Assembly: GCA_022826005.1 (NCBI GenBank)
Contig: JAJDVT010000011.1
Span: 16,221 to 80,220, forward strand
DNA: 64,000 nt
Origin: Gemmatimonadota bacterium
GTDB taxonomy: Bacteria > Gemmatimonadota > Gemmatimonadetes > Longimicrobiales > Gaopeijiaceae
Direction: 5' to 3'
In this document: positions 25,289 through 32,780 of the stretch, piece by piece
Numbering within the stretch: position 1 is the first letter of the stretch
How the letters are laid out: each line of letters begins with the position of its first letter
The notes under the pieces: generated by a model
What the model saw: only the letters and a program-made list of their open reading frames with translations
What the model was told of the DNA's origin: nothing
The model's database searches: none
Position numbers and translations under genes: made by a program

Positions 25289-26917
25289 ATGACTCGCCGA
25301 ACAGCGACTCCACCCTCCCCCGCACGGTACGCAATCGCCGCCGCCGCCGCGATCCTCGCCCTGCTCCCCGCCCCCGCCACCCCCCAGTTCGTCGCGCCCG
25401 CACCCGACCGCGCGGAAGGCGAAGGCCCCTTCGACCGGCTGGTCATCCGCGGCGCGATCGTCATCGACGGCACGGGTGCACCCCCCCGCGGCCCCGTCGA
25501 CATCGTCATCGAGGGCAACCGCATCGCGCGCATCGCGGGCGTCGGCTACCCGGGTCTTCCCATCGACGCATCCCGGCGCCCGGCCCCCGGCACCCACGAG
25601 ATCGACGCGCACGGCATGTACGTCCTGCCCGGCTTCGTCGACCTGCACCTCCACACCGGCGGCCTGCCCAAGACGCCGCAGGCCGAGTACGTCTACAAGC
25701 TCTGGATGGCCCACGGCGTCACGTCGGGGCGGGGCATCGAATACGGGCCGATGGACTTCTCGCTCTCGGAACGCGAACGCGCCAACAACAACGAGATCAC
25801 CGCGCCGCGCATGTTCGTCTACCAGCGTCCGGGGCAGGGGTGGGACCGCGGGCCCGTGCGAACCCCGGAGCAGGCCCGGGAATGGGTCCGCTGGGGGGCC
25901 GAGCAGGGCATGGACGGGATCAAGTTCGTCGCGTACCCGCCGGAGATCATGGCCGCGCTCCTCGACGAGGCCAAACAGCTGGGACTGGGGACCGTGGCTC
26001 ACCTCGCCCAGCTCGGGGTCGCGCAGATGAACGCGGTCGACGCCGCCCGCCTTGGCCTCGGCACCGTCACGCACTTCTACGGGCTCTTCGAGGCGCTCTA
26101 CGACGACCACGACGTGCAGCCCTGGCCGTCCGACATGAACTACGCCAACGAGCAGCACCGCTTCGGCCAGGTCGCGGCCCAGTGGGACCTCATCCACCCG
26201 CAGGGAAGCGACGAGTGGAACGCCATGCTGGAGGAGCTGCTGTCGTACGACGTCATCCTCGACCCCACCATGACCGCCTACCTGGCCAGCCGCGACGTGA
26301 TGCGTGCCCGCACCGCCGAGTGGCACGAGCGGTACACCCTCCCCAGCCTGTGGGACTTCTACGAGCCCAGCCGCGAGAACCACGGCTCCTACTACTACGA
26401 CTGGACCACCCACGACGAGATCAGGTGGAAGAACTTCTACCGCGTCTGGATGGACCTCATCGACGACTACAAGGACATGGGCGGCCGCGTCACCGTCAGC
26501 TCCGACGCCGGCTTCATCTACAACCTTTTCGGATTCTCGACGATCGAGGAGATGGAGCTGTTCCAGGAGGCCGGCTTCCACCCGCTGGAGGTCATCCGCG
26601 GGGCGACGATGCACGGTGCCGAGGCGCTCTTCGAGCCGAAGGGGCAGCCGATCGAGTTCGGGATCGTCCGCGAGGGGCTGCTGGCCGACCTGGTGATCGT
26701 GCCGGAGAACCCGATCGACAACCTCAAGGTGCTGTACGGGACGGGGCACGAGCGCCTGAATCCGGAAACGGGGGTGAAGGAGCGCATCGGGGGGATCAGG
26801 TACACGATCAAGGACGGGATCATCTACGACGCCCGGCAGCTGCTGGAGGACGTGGCGAGGATGGTGGAGGAGCAGAAGAAGGCGAGGGCGGCGGCGTCGG
26901 GTGGGGGCGCGCGGTGA
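25289..26917 (+). CDS. Exported amidohydrolase-superfamily protein
   Basis: The ATG at 25289 gives a 542-residue protein with a signal peptide ending near 'LLPAPATPQ'. The amidohydrolase N-terminal strand domain 'VIRGAIVIDGTGAPPRGPVD' leads to the metal-binding 'PGFVDLHLHTGG' (HxH). Later motifs include a candidate carbamylated-Lys region 'GMDGIKFVAY', 'GTVAHLAQLG', 'GTVTHFYGLF' and 'VTVSSDAG' (catalytic Asp). The ending 'GREGLLADLVIVPENPIDNL'-type segment closes the beta-sandwich. The family hydrolyses C-N bonds in cyclic amides, imides or dipeptides; the substrate here is unknown. It is transcribed alone, divergent from the propeller fragment. Confidence 0.85.
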   Translation: MTRRTATPPSPARYAIAAAAAILALLPAPATPQFVAPAPDRAEGEGPFDRLVIRGAIVIDGTGAPPRGPVDIVIEGNRIARIAGVGYPGLPIDASRRPAPGTHEIDAHGMYVLPGFVDLHLHTGGLPKTPQAEYVYKLWMAHGVTSGRGIEYGPMDFSLSERERANNNEITAPRMFVYQRPGQGWDRGPVRTPEQAREWVRWGAEQGMDGIKFVAYPPEIMAALLDEAKQLGLGTVAHLAQLGVAQMNAVDAARLGLGTVTHFYGLFEALYDDHDVQPWPSDMNYANEQHRFGQVAAQWDLIHPQGSDEWNAMLEELLSYDVILDPTMTAYLASRDVMRARTAEWHERYTLPSLWDFYEPSRENHGSYYYDWTTHDEIRWKNFYRVWMDLIDDYKDMGGRVTVSSDAGFIYNLFGFSTIEEMELFQEAGFHPLEVIRGATMHGAEALFEPKGQPIEFGIVREGLLADLVIVPENPIDNLKVLYGTGHERLNPETGVKERIGGIRYTIKDGIIYDARQLLEDVARMVEEQKKARAAASGGGAR

Positions 26918-27013
26918 CGAGCCTCGTCGTCGCGCCACGTGCGGCTCGCAAGCCGATGGCTCGGGTCGCCGTCCGTTGTTAAGCGCGTAATGGCCGGGTG
27001 CTGGCAGGCCAGG

Positions 27014-27817
27014 CTAGAACCAGAGCGGAAACGGCGCCAGCCGCGTCTTCGCCGCGCGCGCCATGAAATGGTGGGTGTAGGCCCTGATGTGCGCTCCCCT
27101 GCGGTAGACTTCGATCATGTACAGGTGGCTGGTAGGCAATGATGCGAGCTCGTCCCACCCGCCGAGCAGCGGGGCCTCGTCGAGGAAGATCCTGGGCCTG
27201 ACGATTCTTCCTCGATCGTAAACGCATGTGTCGGTGACGGACGTTCCGGTAGTGCAACGGACCGTGATGGCTCCTGCTTGCATGTCGACGAATTCGGCGG
27301 CCGACCAATAGTTGCTCCTCGCGAGCTCCTCCTGGTCGAAGGCCCGAACCGGGACAGCGACGGCGCGCCGTCGGCGTTCGAAGCGGTCCGTGACGATCTC
27401 GAGACCCTCCAGGACGATCGGATCGGGTTCCATGCGAAGGCGGACCGGCTCGACGGACGGATCGACCTCGACTTGAACCGCAAGCGTGTCGTAGCCCAGC
27501 CTTGCCGCCTGGACGAGATGGCTTCCGGATCTGACGTCGCAGATGAGAAAACGACCGTTGTCGGTGGTGAGGGAGGCCTGCGGTGACGACTCGACCCACA
27601 CCAGTACGCTCGCAAGCGGCGACTCCGTGCCTGCGTCGATGACAAATCCGACGATGTAGGGCTGGTCCTCGTCGCAGTCGGGTTCCTGCGCGGCGACTCT
27701 GGCAGCCGTGGTCAGGGATAGCGGGAGGGCCGCCAGCGATGCGGATGCCAGCAGTCCGTGGACAAACCCCCGTGAGCACCGAGAGCGGCGAGGCGCCGCA
27801 GGAAGGGGCTTCGTCAT
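27014..27817 (-). CDS. Carboxypeptidase-regulatory domain plus TonB-plug-like protein
   Basis: The ATG at 27817 gives 267 residues; the track start lies far upstream in the neighbouring gene. A signal peptide ends near 'ARVAAQEP'. Residues about 40-125 form a CarboxypepD_reg-like beta-sandwich: 'IVGFVIDAGTESPLASVLVW' and 'GSHLVQAARLGYDTLAVQVE'. The next 100 residues resemble a TonB-receptor plug: 'VDMQAGAITVRC', 'RPRIFLDEAPLLGGWDELAS', 'HLYMIEVYRRGAHIRAYTHH'. There is no C-terminal barrel. Such short regulatory-domain/plug proteins recur in Gemmatimonadota. It may be secreted or associated with an outer-membrane receptor; the role is unknown. Confidence 0.65.
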   Translation of the reverse strand: MTKPLPAAPRRSRCSRGFVHGLLASASLAALPLSLTTAARVAAQEPDCDEDQPYIVGFVIDAGTESPLASVLVWVESSPQASLTTDNGRFLICDVRSGSHLVQAARLGYDTLAVQVEVDPSVEPVRLRMEPDPIVLEGLEIVTDRFERRRRAVAVPVRAFDQEELARSNYWSAAEFVDMQAGAITVRCTTGTSVTDTCVYDRGRIVRPRIFLDEAPLLGGWDELASLPTSHLYMIEVYRRGAHIRAYTHHFMARAAKTRLAPFPLWF

Positions 27818-27926
27818 CGTCCGGGCTCCGTCGGCGGGGTAGTGAGGGACGCAAGATGGGGCTTCTTGCGATACCCCGACAAGCCCGTGCTGTTCCTGTG
27901 TCCGCGGTGCACCGGTCCGTTTGAAT

Positions 27927-27955
27927 AGTATCATGCTGTAACGGCAGATGATACT
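27927..27955. promoter_or_regulatory. Inverted repeat in the divergent intergenic region
   Basis: AGTATCAT-N13-ATGATACT is a perfect 8-bp inverted repeat in the 319-bp gap between the minus-strand plug protein (start 27817) and the acetoacetyl-CoA synthetase (start 28137). It sits in an AT-richer island and could be an operator or promoter for either gene. Nothing else stands out in that gap. Confidence 0.45.
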
Positions 27956-28136
27956 AGTACTCGGCCGGGGTCCGTGGTAGAACGCGGGGCCGCCGCCCAT
28001 CGGGCGAAACGCTGTTCCGGCGAACTGTTGGGGGCGAAGCATGTGCGGGCGAAGCAAGCCATAGCGTAGTGCCACCGGCGAACCTACCTTGCGCGTCGAT
28101 GTGCAACCGTCGCCCAATGTCGTTTCTGTCGTGACC

Positions 28137-30257
28137 ATGCGATCCGCCGCCGTCGGCGACCGCCCACCCCTCTGGACCCCGCCCGGGGACCGCGCGCGCG
28201 CCACCAACCTCGCGAAGTTCGCGGCCTGGGTGGCAGAGCAAGGGGAGGACCCCGGCCCGGCTGCCCGCGCCACCCCGACACCCACGCGACGCGACCCCAC
28301 CCCCGGCGAACGGCCCGCCCCGGGTGAACCCCCCGCCCCCCGCACCCATCCCACCCCCGGCACCCCCCCCACCCCCCTTGACCACCCCACCCCCGGCCAC
28401 CCCAACCGGCCCCACCCCCACTACCACCCCCTCTGGCACTGGTCGATCACCGAACAGTCGGCCTTCTGGGCCGCGCTGTGGGAGTGGAGCGGCGTCGTCG
28501 GCGAGCGCGGCGGACGCGTCCTCGTCGACGGCGACCGGATGCCCGGCGCCCGCTACTTCCCGGACGCGCGGCTCAACTTCGCCGAGAACCTCCTGCGCCG
28601 CCGCACCGACGACCCGGCCATCATCGCCTGGTCCGAGGCCGGCGCGCGCCGGGTGGTGACGTGGCGCGAACTGCACGACCTCACCTCGCGCCTGGCCCAG
28701 GCCATGCGCGACGCGGGAATCGGGCCCGGCGACCGCGTCGCCGCCCTGCTTCCCAACGTGCCCGAGGCCATCGTGATCCTCCTCGCGGCCGCCTCGATCG
28801 GCGCGGTCTTCTCCACCGCGTCCCCCGACTTCGGCGTCCGGGGCGTGATCGACCGCTTCGGCCAGGTCGAGCCGCGGCTGCTCTTCGTGACGGACGGGTA
28901 CAGCTACCGCGGGAAGCGGTATGACACGCTGGAACGCGTGCCGGAGATTCTCGCGGGGCTGCCGACGGTGGAGCGGACGGTGGTGGTGCCGAATGCGGGT
29001 GGCTCGCCAGGCGCCATCGCCGACACCATCCTCCTCAGCGACTTCATCGCCCCATGCGACGCGGCCGAAATCCCCTTTGCCCGCCTCCCCTTCGACCACC
29101 CCCTCTACATCCTCTTCTCCTCCGGCACCACCGGCGTGCCGAAGTGCATCGTCCACCGCGCGGGCGGCGTCCTGCTTCAGCACTTGAAGGAGCACCAGCT
29201 CCACTGCGACATCCGGCCGGACGACCGCGTCTTCTACTACACGACCCTGGGCTGGATGATGTGGAACTGGCTGGTCTCGGCCCTGGCGTCGGAAGCCACC
29301 ATCCTCCTCTACGACGGCTCCCCCGTCCACCCCGGCAACGGCGCGCTCTTCGACTTCGCCGACGCCACCGGCATGACCCTGCTCGGCACCTCGCCCGGCT
29401 ACCTGGACGCGCTGCGAAAATCCGGCTTCCGCCCCGGCGAGTCGCACGATCTCTCCGCGCTGCGAACGGTAATCTCCACCGGCTCACCCCTCTCGGCGAC
29501 GGGCTTCGAGTACGTCTACGAGCACGTCAAGCCGGATGTCCACCTGGCCTCGGTCTCCGGCGGCACCGACCTGTGCGCGTGCTTCGTGGGCGGCATCCCG
29601 ACGCGGCCCGTCCGCGCCGGTGAGATCCAGGGCCCCGTCCTCGGCATGGCCACCGATGTCTTCGCCGACGACGGCACGCCTCTCGCCGCGGGCAAGGGCG
29701 AGCTGGTGTGCACCCGGCCCTTCCCGTCGCTGCCGCTGGGGTTCGTGGACGACGACGACGGGTCGCGCTACCGCGCCACCTACTTCGACCGCTTCCCGGG
29801 CGTGTGGCACCACGGCGACTACGCGGAGAAGACGGTGTCGGGCGGCTACGTCATCCACGGGCGCTCGGACGCGACCCTGAACGTGCACGGGGTGCGGATC
29901 GGCACGGCGGAGGTGTACCGCCCGGTCGAGGCGATGGACGAGGTCGCCGAGGCGCTCTCGATCGCGCAGCTGATGGGAGCCACCGAGCGCATGGTGCTCT
30001 TCGTGCGGCTGGCCCCCGAGGTGCGGCTGGACGAGGAGCTCGAGGGCCGGATCCGGGCCGTGCTGAGGACGCAGGCGAGCCCGCGGCACGTGCCGGCCAA
30101 GGTGGTTCAGGTACCGGATATTCCGCGGACGAGGAGCGGCAAGATCGTGGAGCTGGCGGTGCGGGCGGTGGTGCACGGGGAGCCGGTGAGGAACGTGGAG
30201 GCACTGGCGAATCCGGAGGCGCTGGAGTGGTTCAGGGGGGTGGGGGAGGGGGGATAA
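28137..30257 (+). CDS. Acetoacetyl-CoA synthetase with Pro-rich insertion
   Basis: The product has 706 residues from the ATG at 28137; the track start at 28089 is a TTG. It is an AMP-forming acyl-CoA synthetase with '[20 protein letters not shown]' (nucleotide loop), '[11 protein letters not shown]', '[10 protein letters not shown]' and a C-terminal '[15 protein letters not shown]' catalytic Lys motif. '[15 protein letters not shown]' and the overall layout match acetoacetate-CoA ligase, EC 6.2.1.16, which activates acetoacetate from ketone-body or polyhydroxybutyrate metabolism. Between the N-terminal cap and '[15 protein letters not shown]' is an insertion of about 50 residues rich in Pro, Thr and Gly that is not usual in the family. 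The stop overlaps the next gene as TAATG. Confidence 0.9.
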   Translation: MRSAAVGDRPPLWTPPGDRARATNLAKFAAWVAEQGEDPGPAARATPTPTRRDPTPGERPAPGEPPAPRTHPTPGTPPTPLDHPTPGHPNRPHPHYHPLWHWSITEQSAFWAALWEWSGVVGERGGRVLVDGDRMPGARYFPDARLNFAENLLRRRTDDPAIIAWSEAGARRVVTWRELHDLTSRLAQAMRDAGIGPGDRVAALLPNVPEAIVILLAAASIGAVFSTASPDFGVRGVIDRFGQVEPRLLFVTDGYSYRGKRYDTLERVPEILAGLPTVERTVVVPNAGGSPGAIADTILLSDFIAPCDAAEIPFARLPFDHPLYILFSSGTTGVPKCIVHRAGGVLLQHLKEHQLHCDIRPDDRVFYYTTLGWMMWNWLVSALASEATILLYDGSPVHPGNGALFDFADATGMTLLGTSPGYLDALRKSGFRPGESHDLSALRTVISTGSPLSATGFEYVYEHVKPDVHLASVSGGTDLCACFVGGIPTRPVRAGEIQGPVLGMATDVFADDGTPLAAGKGELVCTRPFPSLPLGFVDDDDGSRYRATYFDRFPGVWHHGDYAEKTVSGGYVIHGRSDATLNVHGVRIGTAEVYRPVEAMDEVAEALSIAQLMGATERMVLFVRLAPEVRLDEELEGRIRAVLRTQASPRHVPAKVVQVPDIPRTRSGKIVELAVRAVVHGEPVRNVEALANPEALEWFRGVGEGG
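28262..28440. repeat. C-rich low-complexity segment inside the synthetase gene
   Basis: The plus strand is dominated by runs of C with short ACC, CCC and CAC words. It encodes a Pro/Thr/Gly/His-rich linker ('[16 protein letters not shown]'). It is in frame, looks like slippage-driven expansion, and may vary in length between relatives. Confidence 0.7.
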
Positions 30258-31531
30258 TGCGATGTGTACCCGAAGGGAGCAAAGGCGTGGCGAGAGTAGC
30301 TGACCGGAGGATTACAGGCCCAGCCGGCCGGGCGATGGCGGTCGTCTGGCTGGGCGCGCTCATGGCTTTTCCCGCACGTGACGGTACTGCTGAGCAAGCG
30401 ACTGACCTGCGTGTGGATACGCTTGACGGACGCGTGTACGTATCCAACCCGGACCTGGCCACCGCCGACCGCACCGGTGCTCTGACACTCACAGAAGAGT
30501 TGCGCATCGGAGCGGTCACCGGGGATTCTTCGACGGATCCTGCGGTGTTCGGCGATGTGATCGGCCTGGCAGTGGATGATCTGGGCAGAATCTACGTTGC
30601 CGACGGCCAGTGGCATGAAATCCGGGTGTTCGACTCGGGGGGCGGGTTCCTCAGGCGCTTTGGCCGAAGGGGGGAAGGTCCCGGCGAGTTTGCCGAGTTG
30701 GGAGGCATCCTGTGGCACCCGACGGGACTGTGGGCCATGGACCGTCGGGCGAGGAGGCTCACGGTCTTCGACTCGCTCGGCAATGTCCTCGCGACTGCTC
30801 CGCACCACGACGAGGTACTCAATTCGCGGTCCTGGGAGCCGATTGTGAGTTCTGCCGGGGATCTGTTTGAAGAAGATTGGGGAGCCCCGCCGTGGGGCCC
30901 GCGCATCTTCAAGGTGGAGATCCGGAACCTGGGTGTGTCAGTGGTCGATACCCTGGCGCTGGCGGCGGTGTCGCCTCCGACTCGCACGGTTGAGTCGCGA
31001 GGGCCGGGCGGGCTGCGGGGCATGCAGATGGTTACGGCCCCGAGCGGCGCCCGCCCGCGCTGGTCCGCTGACTGGGAAGGAAACATCTGGTTCGGAAACT
31101 CGGGAGAATTCCGGCTTCACAAGGTGAACCCGGCGGGCGACACCGTGCTCACTGTGGAACTGCGGCGACCCCCGGTCGCCCTGGAGCGGCGCCAGCTGGA
31201 CAGCCTGTCAGAGGCGACGGGTTTCCGCGTGGCCGACCTTCCGAAACACAGGGACGTACTGGGATCCATAAATGTCGCCCGCGACGGGCGCATCTGGATC
31301 CTTGATCCGCTGTGGCAGCGTCGGCCGACTGTACGAGTCTCGACCGGGTGGGACGTCTTTTCCCCCGACGGGTACCACTTGGGAAGAGTCGAGCCGCCGG
31401 TCCCATTCCTCAGCTTCCCGCGGCCGGTCTTCGGCGATGGCGTGATCACCGGGGTCGCCCAGGACGAGTTGGGGATCCAGTACGTCGTCCGCTTGAGGGT
31501 GGGGGAAGAGCTCAGACTCAGACATCCCTGA
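30257..31531 (+). CDS. Beta-propeller protein (paralog G)
   Basis: The track ORF from 29708 begins with a shadow of the synthetase gene. The ATG at 30257 overlaps the synthetase stop (TAATG) and follows a strong purine-rich [14 protein letters not shown]. The product has 424 residues with a hydrophobic export segment 'MAVVWLGALMAFPARDG'. The family signature 'FLRRFGRRGEGPGEFAELGG' is clear, and it ends 'VAQDELGIQYVVRLRV'. Co-expression with acetoacetyl-CoA synthetase is implied by the overlap, although a functional link is not obvious. The end overlaps the convergent Rpn-type gene by 14 bp. Confidence 0.8.
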   Translation: MRCVPEGSKGVARVADRRITGPAGRAMAVVWLGALMAFPARDGTAEQATDLRVDTLDGRVYVSNPDLATADRTGALTLTEELRIGAVTGDSSTDPAVFGDVIGLAVDDLGRIYVADGQWHEIRVFDSGGGFLRRFGRRGEGPGEFAELGGILWHPTGLWAMDRRARRLTVFDSLGNVLATAPHHDEVLNSRSWEPIVSSAGDLFEEDWGAPPWGPRIFKVEIRNLGVSVVDTLALAAVSPPTRTVESRGPGGLRGMQMVTAPSGARPRWSADWEGNIWFGNSGEFRLHKVNPAGDTVLTVELRRPPVALERRQLDSLSEATGFRVADLPKHRDVLGSINVARDGRIWILDPLWQRRPTVRVSTGWDVFSPDGYHLGRVEPPVPFLSFPRPVFGDGVITGVAQDELGIQYVVRLRVGEELRLRHP

Positions 31532-32458
31532 CCCGCCTGAGGAACTCCTCGGCGGTCTCGCATTCGATCACGGCGTCGGCGATGGCCGCGATGGATTCCG
31601 GCTCGGAATGCTGATCGAGCAGTGGAAGGAGCCGTTCGGCGGCGTGGGTCCCGAACCGACGGGTGACCTGCCGGTGCAGCAAGTGGCGCTGCTGCTCAAT
31701 CCCCCTCTCAATCCCCTTTTCAATCCCCTTCTGCAGCCATTGCTGGTCCCTTTCTTCACCCCATTTCCGGGCCCGTTCGATCAATGTCGTCATCTTTGCT
31801 TCCTCCTCTTTCCTCAGCTTGCGTCGCAGTTTCCTGCCGCGTTCGCCCTGCCGCTCCGTCAACGCGTGCATGATCCAGGTCTGGAAGGGCCCGGTGAGTT
31901 CGTGCTCCCTGATTCGCCCAAGCCGGTCAGGCAGCGTGCCGACCAACGCTTCCAAAGCCTCCGGGGTGCGCGGTGGCGAAGCCGGTATCCAGGCAACTGC
32001 TTGTGCAACGGGTCCAACAGGTCGGCGACATCGGTCGCCGCCGTCCATTGCTGTTCGCCGTTGTAGATGACGATGGGCAACACGAAGGGGAGGTCGTCGT
32101 CCGGGCCGAGCTCTTCCTTTTCGAGCCCCTCCCAGATTCTTGTGCTGTACTCCATCATCTGCAGCGCCATCGGCGGGTCGACGGCGGACTGAAACTCGAG
32201 CAGGATAAAGATGTAGATCCAGCCGCCGCCGGTGATCTCGATCCGCCAGAGCGTGTCGGCGTGCTGCCGCCCCCGGGCCTCGGTGACGAAGCTGGTGGGC
32301 ATCCGCTCAAGGGTGGAGAAGTCAAGCTCGCGGACGAGGTCGGGTACGAAGGTGCGCAGGGTGTCGGCGACGGTGCAGCGCTGGGCGAAGAAGTCCTTGT
32401 AGGGAGCTTCGTGTTTCGGATTCGCGACCCGCTCCTGGTTTCGCGGCATAGTAGACAC
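31518..32458 (-). pseudogene. Rpn-family PD-(D/E)XK nuclease/transposase-like gene with a frameshift
   Basis: Two overlapping minus-strand frames together encode one Rpn-type protein. The first (GTG at 32458, or ATG at 32450) has 'YKDFFAQRCTVADTLRTFVP', 'FILLEFQSAVDPPMALQMME' (nuclease-core E-F-Q motif) and 'LPFVLPIVIYNGEQQWTAAT', then degrades near 31985 after 'DPLHKQLPGYR'. The second supplies 'LTGPFQTWIMHALTERQGER' and the C-terminal helix 'ESIAAIADAVIECETAEEFL'. A single indel near 31980 explains the break. It could be a pseudogene or a programmed frameshift as in some IS elements. The shared C-terminus at 15428 suggests a once-multicopy family. Confidence 0.75.
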
Positions 32459-32780
32459 TCCCCGAACGGGAAGGACGGCAGAGCGGCTCGGGAGTGAGGC
32501 CCGCCGGTCCTTCGGTGGTCAGGCCGGCAAGTTCGGCGAGGGCCGCGGGCGACGGAATAGCTGGATGGGACTGATTTGGCTGACGCGTTTGCCGACTCGG
32601 CCAGTCTCACCACGGAACACGGAAGCACCGGGGAAGCACCGGGGAAGCAGTGGGGAGGGTTGCTCAACGCCCCTCCCCCCCCAATTGTCCCTGTAGTACT
32701 GCCGAATTAATCAGGAACGCGCGTGCACGCGCACCCCACTGTGCCTACGCACGCACCACTCTTCTTCAGGAGAGACACCC
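32459..32780. other. Gene-free stretch upstream of the amidohydrolase operon
   Basis: This 322-bp intergenic region holds three 11-bp GGAAGCACCGG tandem units (32621-32653, last one degenerate), an AT-rich spot 'GAATTAATCAGG' near 32703, and the SD AGGAGAG before the amidohydrolase start at 32781. It probably contains the promoter of that operon. No ORF is supported. Confidence 0.5.
32621..32653. repeat. Three 11-bp tandem repeats
   Basis: GGAAGCACCGG occurs twice exactly, followed by GGAAGCAGTGG, directly adjoining. It lies in the non-coding region before the amidohydrolase operon. Confidence 0.8.

Noticed and set aside
11674-32462. ATAGTAGACACTC shared by the PKS upstream region and the start of the Rpn-type gene
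   Set aside because: A 13-bp match between two sites in 64 kb is expected by chance, and the flanks do not align.
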